Source: Thermoplasmata archaeon (lineage in GTDB: Archaea; Thermoplasmatota; Thermoplasmata; Sysuiplasmatales; Sysuiplasmataceae). From it: 46,530 nucleotides of DNA. Positions 42,061-46,530 of this stretch are shown piece after piece (within the stretch, counting starts at the first letter, position 1; each line of letters starts with the position of its first letter). A program made the translations under genes and the position numbers. Where the stretch lies: contig JAKAVR010000009.1 of the NCBI GenBank assembly GCA_021817225.1, positions 1 through 46,530 of the forward strand, in the 5' to 3' direction. The notes under the pieces are model-generated. The model did no database searches, was not told where the DNA came from, and was given only the letters and a program-made list of their open reading frames with translations.

Positions 42061-42540
42061 TCAGCCTGAGCTGGCACGCCGGACGGCTCTCAGATCACTG
42101 AAGCCTATGAATGCAGTTACTGCTGAAAACACAAGCAGCAAAGTCACGAAAAGGGAAGTGGCGAACAGTGAGCCAGAGCCCCGGATAATGCCGAAACCGA
42201 AGAGGTAATCCCATCCGGAATAGGCTGAGCCCCCCTGGAAGGAACTCAGTGCAAGGTTTGAAGCGGCATCTCCCATTATTGCGGCAATGCCGACAATACC
42301 CCAAATACCTGCGAACATGTTCGTCGCTCTCCAGGGACCGATTAAGACAAGCAGCAGGACCACAACATTGATGATCGAATACACCAGGAGTCCCCACCAG
42401 TGCAAAGAGTTTCCGGGTAGAGACAGGTAAGTGTCGGAGGTAAGCAGATAGAGCCCCGCAATCAGCTCCACAAGAAGCGACAGCACCAGACCCATGTACC
42501 GCTTGCCGGACACAAGGCCGCGGGCCTTCATGCAATCCAA
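42061..42540 (-). CDS. Small four-helix membrane protein, unknown
   Basis: A 159-residue membrane protein. Hydrophobic segments at YMGLVLSLLVELIAGLYLL, LLVYSIINVVVLLLVLIG, MFAGIWGIVGIAAIMG and LFATSLFVTLLLVFSAV indicate four helices. Two positively charged ends suggest an N-in, C-in topology. No enzymatic motif is seen. ATG at 42531 (MKARGL) may be the real start, in preference to 42540. A neighbour-based function cannot be inferred. Confidence 0.6.
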   Translation of the reverse strand: MDCMKARGLVSGKRYMGLVLSLLVELIAGLYLLTSDTYLSLPGNSLHWWGLLVYSIINVVVLLLVLIGPWRATNMFAGIWGIVGIAAIMGDAASNLALSSFQGGSAYSGWDYLFGFGIIRGSGSLFATSLFVTLLLVFSAVTAFIGFSDLRAVRRASSG

Positions 42541-43107
42541 AACCTGTGTTTAATGATATTAACGTGCCGATTTCTTGCCGAATGTTCGATGCACTTTAAT
42601 GTTACGATATACGGCATTCAGCTGCCTTCGTGTGAAAAGGTTCGGAATGTATGTCCTTTTGATGGCATGGTGCAGTTGTATCGAGGCTTCAGTGAGGACA
42701 GGTGCGAGAGAGATTGCGGTAATTTTTGATTATCTGTTATTTATTGATGCGGCAACTATGTCGTGGTAAAGGCAGCCTGGTTCGAGTCACTGGCGGGCAT
42801 CACGAATTTACGCATGGCTATTTCAGCTGTCAATCTGGCTGCGTCTGAGATTCGTAATTATCCTCGTCCAGAAGGTGGGATATTGCATATAGCTACCCTG
42901 TTGAGAGGGCTGGTACTGCAGAATATGTAGGGTAGTAAGTTGTAGTTATTATTTATCATCAAGATTTAAGTATTAATCCACGATAATAAGTGCAAAACAG
43001 GTTACGCGAGCTTTGCCGGTGTTCGGTGAAATAAGATACGTCTTAGAAAGAAACGCTAATCTTAAATCTCTCCTATGTAACTAGAATGTTTACAGGGGAA
43101 AGGAAAA
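42541..43107. other. 567-bp AT-richer spacer without a convincing gene
   Basis: This stretch is visibly AT-richer than the rest of the window and holds only short frames (the longest, 64 codons at 42575-42769, resembles nothing). A tRNA-like GGTTCGAGTC at about 42778 has no matching stems. The last 100 bases contain a TATA-like AATCTTAAATC near 43065-43075 that probably serves the radical SAM gene. No repeats or insertion-sequence ends were found by eye. Confidence 0.5.
43065..43076 (+). promoter_or_regulatory. Putative TATA box for the radical SAM gene
   Basis: The AATCTTAAATCT element lies about 38 nt before ATG 43108. A leader of about 10-15 nt follows, ending with GGGGAAAGG, a usable ribosome site. 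Confidence 0.35.
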
Positions 43108-44784
43108 ATGTCAAGATTCGTACTAGTTCCGGATGCAACTCTGAATTACGACTACAGAAATTTCCCTCTGCTTGATTTCATGCCTTGCGCACCATCTAAC
43201 GTCCTTCCTGAAATGTTCTATTCATTCCTGAGAGGATCCGCATCTCCTCCTCTGCCAGACGGTCGCGCGAAATATGCGCCATATTCCCTCAGGAAGCTTG
43301 AAGCTGCTCTCCTGACCAAATTCAAGCCACGCGACGTAGTTGTGGCGCATGAAGATCACCTGCAGGATTTCATAAAGGACGACACGGAGGTTATTGGCGT
43401 TTCGACAATGGATCCTCTTGGCGCCGGGCCGCTTACGATGTCCTACAGCATCCTTTTCGACACAACGGCGTATCCGTGGGTCAGGAAGGAATGGTACCGT
43501 CTCATGGACAGGATAAATACTGTCAGGAGGGGCACGAAGGCGAAGCTTGTAGTGGGAGGCCCGGGTGTCTGGGAGTTTACCATTTTCCCTGAGGAGCTTG
43601 AGCGATGCGGAATAGACTATGCATTCCAGGGTGAGGCGGACGATATCGCCCCAGAAATATTCGAGCAGCTGGGCAGCGGCGATATTGATGGCAGCATGTT
43701 CTACACCGGCTACATGAGTTTTGATGACAATTTCAGGAGGGCGTACAAGGACCATCCCCGTTTTGTATCGCGGAAGCCAGGAACACCCAACTATCCATCG
43801 CTTGAACAGATTCCTCTGATCACAGGAGCAACAATGAAGGGCATGACTGAAGTGATGCGCGGATGCGGAGTGGGATGCGACTTCTGCGAAGTCACGCTGC
43901 GTCCTTCCAGGTATTACACGAAAGAGATGATAAGAAAGGAAGTGGAAGTCAATGTGAAAGGCGGATGGACGAACGCATGGCTTCACTCCGACGAGATATT
44001 CGCATACAAGCATGGCAGGATGTTTGAACCGAATGAGGAAGCGCTCACCGACCTGTTCACATCGGTAATGTCCATTCCAGGATTGGAGAGCGCCAATCCG
44101 ACTCATGGCAGGATTTCAATCCCTGCAGCCTTTCCTGAACTCGTAGGCAAACTGAGCAACATAATGAGGGCGGGGCCATCAAACTGGATAGGGGTACAGG
44201 TTGGTGTCGAAACAGGCAGCGAGCGGTTGGCGAAGATACACATGCCGAACAAGACGCTGCCACTCAGAATAGGCTCGGACGGCTCATGGCAGGACATAGT
44301 GTGGTGGGGCGTTCACAATTTCAACAGATACTTCTGGCGCCCTGCGTTTACAGTTCAGGTCGGGCAGAGGGGAGAAGAGGAAGAGGACAACTGGCAGACT
44401 GTGGAGATGATCAACAGGATGAGCAACTCGTTCTACGACAACAAGCCTTTCGAGTTCACAATTACGCCAATGCAGAATGTCCCCCTCGGCCTGATCAAAA
44501 GCAGGAAGTTCGATTCACTCCATCTTTCTGAGTCGCAACTGGCCGTGTACTATGCCTCGTACAGGCACCTGGCAAAAATGGCCGCCAGAGATTCGGCCGC
44601 ATCGACATCGGGCAGAATACTTGGGAGGGTAGGGACTGCTTCGCTTATATCCGTCGGTGGATGGCTGATGCTCAAGGGTGTCGAGAGGATTTGCCGCAGG
44701 AGAGGGCTTGATATAGAGAAGGTAAAGAGGTATGGCATAGACTCACAGTCGGGTGATTTCAAACCGACTCCTGTACACGCCTGA
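43108..44784 (+). CDS. Radical SAM protein, candidate GDGT-ring synthase (Grs-like)
   Basis: A 558-residue radical SAM protein. The [4Fe-4S] motif is CGVGCDFCEVT, that is Cx3Cx2C (about residue 252). N-terminal of it lies an alpha/beta region with KLVVGGPGVWEFTIFPEEL and IDYAFQGEADDIAPEI, as in B12-binding-domain radical SAM enzymes. The C-terminus has a hydrophobic stretch (ASLISVGGWLMLKGVE). Length, domain order and an archaeal acidophile-like background resemble GrsA/GrsB, which form cyclopentane rings in tetraether lipids. This assignment rests on resemblance from memory. Other B12-radical SAM roles, such as methyl or thioether transfer, are possible. It has its own promoter and precedes an MMPL exporter by 112 nt. 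Confidence 0.65.
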   Translation: MSRFVLVPDATLNYDYRNFPLLDFMPCAPSNVLPEMFYSFLRGSASPPLPDGRAKYAPYSLRKLEAALLTKFKPRDVVVAHEDHLQDFIKDDTEVIGVSTMDPLGAGPLTMSYSILFDTTAYPWVRKEWYRLMDRINTVRRGTKAKLVVGGPGVWEFTIFPEELERCGIDYAFQGEADDIAPEIFEQLGSGDIDGSMFYTGYMSFDDNFRRAYKDHPRFVSRKPGTPNYPSLEQIPLITGATMKGMTEVMRGCGVGCDFCEVTLRPSRYYTKEMIRKEVEVNVKGGWTNAWLHSDEIFAYKHGRMFEPNEEALTDLFTSVMSIPGLESANPTHGRISIPAAFPELVGKLSNIMRAGPSNWIGVQVGVETGSERLAKIHMPNKTLPLRIGSDGSWQDIVWWGVHNFNRYFWRPAFTVQVGQRGEEEEDNWQTVEMINRMSNSFYDNKPFEFTITPMQNVPLGLIKSRKFDSLHLSESQLAVYYASYRHLAKMAARDSAASTSGRILGRVGTASLISVGGWLMLKGVERICRRRGLDIEKVKRYGIDSQSGDFKPTPVHA

Positions 44785-44861
44785 TTGAAAACAGCATACG
44801 CAGCCCGCATCAGATCTGACAGTCTGTGCGATGGTTTGTCGTACTGTGATTACCAAAGATC

Positions 44862-44872
44862 AAGTTAAATAA
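44862..44872 (+). promoter_or_regulatory. TATA box for the MMPL exporter gene
   Basis: AAGTTAAATAA, centred about 30 nt before ATG 44897. An ATG at 44885 would be only 18 nt away, so 44897 is preferred. Confidence 0.4.
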
Positions 44873-44896
44873 TGATTCCTGCTAATGCAAAATTGG

Positions 44897-46530
44897 ATGT
44901 TCGAGAGCGCCTTTGAATCCCTTGGCCATATTTCCGAGAGGCACAGCCTGAAACTGATCGTCGCATGGATTGCAATCTTACTGCTGCTGGCACCATTCGC
45001 CGGGATGCTGTTCGGTATGACTTCCTACGACATAAGTTCAGGCATTGTCCCGTCCAACTCAATGGCAGTCAGGGCTGACAATCTGCTCAGTGAATATTTC
45101 CCAGGCAGTGCAGCGAGCGCCAACTCGAGCAACAGCATTATTGTAGTCACAACCGGGACTAACATCAACGATGCGAGTGTCATATCCTCCTATATCTCCG
45201 CACAGTCCCTTGCGTCGAGGTATCTCAGCGGCCAGGGCATCACATCAAACATTACATCGGTGGTAGGGCTTGAGAAGACAACGCTTGCAGGTTTCTCTTC
45301 AGGTGCACTGGAGGAGATGAATGCAACATATGGCGTTTCGGCACAGCTTGCAGCTCAGATGTATCAGCTGAACACAACGCTGAACAGCACGCTGCAGATG
45401 ATATACGGTATTCCAGCAATCTTCCTCTTCGAGCTGGGACAGACAGGTTCGCCCTACTCGGCGTACATGCTTACACAGCAGATGCTTGGCTCCTCTCCAG
45501 TGCCTTCGGCCTACCTCGGTTCGTTTTATTTCTATTTCAACAATTCCGTAATAACCAACGCCACCCAGAACGCAGTAGCTTCGATAGACCAGGCGGTCAC
45601 GAACACTTCCTCGCAGTATTACACCATCGCCTCGGCAAATCCGCCGCTGGAGGCCATTTCATACTCAATTCTTGGCAACTTCACCCTGGCAGATTTTTCT
45701 CTTGCCACCCAATCGCAGCGACTGCATTATTACGGCTATGCTTATGCCTACTCCTTTTCCTCCTTTGTGCCTGGACTTTATTCAAACCAGTCAATCAGGA
45801 ACTTCATCGTGGACCAGCTGAACACCACTGTGCCTTCTTTCTTCGGCAGGCTTTACAATATTAGCCAGCCTGCTTCACAACAGCAGTTGACGCAAACAGC
45901 TGTTGCGCTCACCGCACACGGGCTGGCAGCAGCCCTTGAATTCAATCCGCTTCTGAAAGTCAACAGCGCCGCACTTGTCTCCTATCTTGAGCAGCTGTGG
46001 AGCAGCGGCAATTTGACTGCATTTGTGAACAGGGTGATGCAATTCTCTGGTTTTGACGGCTATCCTGTGATACCATCGCCCTATGTGATGAGGAACTTCG
46101 TTGGCCTGGACAACTCCACAACCATCATGGCAATCTCTCTTTCAGCCAACCTTACCGACACCCAGACAAATGATCTCGAGTCTGCGATTGCAGCAGGTTT
46201 CAGCACGGTCGGAGGTCACCACCTGTATGTATCGGGCAGCAGTGTGATGAGCAGCCAGCTTGCCTCTCAGACAATCGGCGGCATGATCAGGGCGCTGATC
46301 ATAGGCATTGTGCTATCGATACTGATCGTCGGCATTTTCTTCAGGTCGATCGTTGCAGCTTTCCTGCCGCTTGCCATGTTTGGCGTTTCGGCGGTTTCGG
46401 CATTCTCGCTCAATGCGCTGCTCTACAAGTACGTGCTTAAGTCAAGCATATCTTTCATTACACCGACATTGCTTCTGATACTCCTTCTTGGTCTTTCGAC
46501 CGATTATGTTGTGTACATAATGGCCAGATT
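44897..46530 (+). CDS. MMPL/RND-family exporter (partial, runs off the window)
   Basis: The frame opens at ATG 44897 (alternative ATG 44885) and stays open to the last base, giving at least 544 residues. A first transmembrane helix (LIVAWIAILLLLAPFAGML) is followed by a large extracytoplasmic domain rich in Ser, Asn and Thr. From about residue 460 the membrane cluster begins: IRALIIGIVLSILIVGIFF, FRSIVAAFLPLAMFGV and LILLLGLSTDYVVYIMAR. The LSTDYVVYIM motif carries the proton-relay Asp of MMPL transporters. MMPL proteins export lipids or drugs using the proton gradient. The C-terminal half, and hence whether it is a one-chain RND, lies outside. Confidence 0.85.
   Translation, partial: MFESAFESLGHISERHSLKLIVAWIAILLLLAPFAGMLFGMTSYDISSGIVPSNSMAVRADNLLSEYFPGSAASANSSNSIIVVTTGTNINDASVISSYISAQSLASRYLSGQGITSNITSVVGLEKTTLAGFSSGALEEMNATYGVSAQLAAQMYQLNTTLNSTLQMIYGIPAIFLFELGQTGSPYSAYMLTQQMLGSSPVPSAYLGSFYFYFNNSVITNATQNAVASIDQAVTNTSSQYYTIASANPPLEAISYSILGNFTLADFSLATQSQRLHYYGYAYAYSFSSFVPGLYSNQSIRNFIVDQLNTTVPSFFGRLYNISQPASQQQLTQTAVALTAHGLAAALEFNPLLKVNSAALVSYLEQLWSSGNLTAFVNRVMQFSGFDGYPVIPSPYVMRNFVGLDNSTTIMAISLSANLTDTQTNDLESAIAAGFSTVGGHHLYVSGSSVMSSQLASQTIGGMIRALIIGIVLSILIVGIFFRSIVAAFLPLAMFGVSAVSAFSLNALLYKYVLKSSISFITPTLLLILLLGLSTDYVVYIMAR

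Noticed and set aside
42760-42800. tRNA-like GGTTCGAGTC sequence in the 42.5-43.1 kb spacer
   Set aside because: The five bases on each side of the loop do not pair, and no acceptor or anticodon stem is found upstream.
43222-44106. Minus-strand frame of 294 codons opposite the radical SAM gene
   Set aside because: Shadow of a gene with a clear Cx3Cx2C motif.

Overview
This 46.5 kb window looks like chromosomal DNA of an archaeon, most likely a thermoacidophilic member of Thermoplasmata. The evidence is a set of archaeal proteins: an Lhr-type helicase, PolX with a PHP domain, a PAC2 protein, a 55-residue Sec61-beta, a zinc-ribbon nicotinate phosphoribosyltransferase of the Thermoplasma type, and a fused gamma-alpha 2-oxoacid:ferredoxin oxidoreductase. 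Many first genes also have an AT-rich TATA-like element about 25-30 nt before the start codon, which suggests leaderless transcripts. Genes inside operons have GGAG/GGTGA ribosome sites and often start with TTG. The species is not identified.

Layout. 1-5.0 kb: the end of an amino-acid/opine-oxidase-type operon (2Fe-2S/FAD alpha subunit tail, FAD beta subunit, FAH-fold hydrolase), the Lhr helicase and a small SelW-like redox protein. 5.1-6.8 kb: PolX. 7.0-27.6 kb: a sulfur-metabolism island of about 20.6 kb. 27.7-46.5 kb: mostly housekeeping and accessory genes (zinc alcohol dehydrogenase-type oxidoreductase, LysS, Sec61-beta, nicotinamidase plus NAPRTase, Kor operon, DUF4430 secreted protein, PAC2, MarR, MFS, dienelactone hydrolase, M42 peptidase, a large radical SAM protein, and a partial MMPL/RND exporter that runs off the end).

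The sulfur island has four transcription units. (a) Plus strand: TusA-like, SQR-like flavoprotein, DsrE-family, DUF1641 repeat protein, then a separately promoted TusA. (b) Minus strand, 19633 down to 10033: a 13-gene operon with no gap above 19 nt, sHdrC2-sHdrB2-sHdrA-Hyp-sHdrC1-sHdrB1-LbpA-DsrE-sLpl(AB)-Mrp-small protein-DsrE/DsrF/DsrH-like trio. (c) Plus strand, 22026-26263: aprM-aprB-aprA-sat. (d) Minus strand, 27575 down to 26280: DsrE2-like, a 90-residue unknown protein, and an LMW-phosphatase-like protein that has lost its catalytic cysteine. Only a lone TnpB gene and a metallophosphoesterase interrupt the island.

Read together, the genes would form a cytoplasmic route. SQR, TusA and DsrE proteins would pass sulfane sulfur to the sHdr complex, where lipoylated LbpA takes part in oxidation to sulfite. 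AprBA with the AprM membrane anchor would make APS, and Sat would release sulfate and ATP. The direction is inferred from the gene partners and not shown by the sequence.

A second theme is translation initiation. Four genes (starts at 10311, 26786, 31149 and 37072) appear to begin with CTG, two of them inside a CTGA overlap with the preceding stop codon. The NAPRTase case is best supported, because no ATG, GTG or TTG lies near the N-terminus expected for the family.
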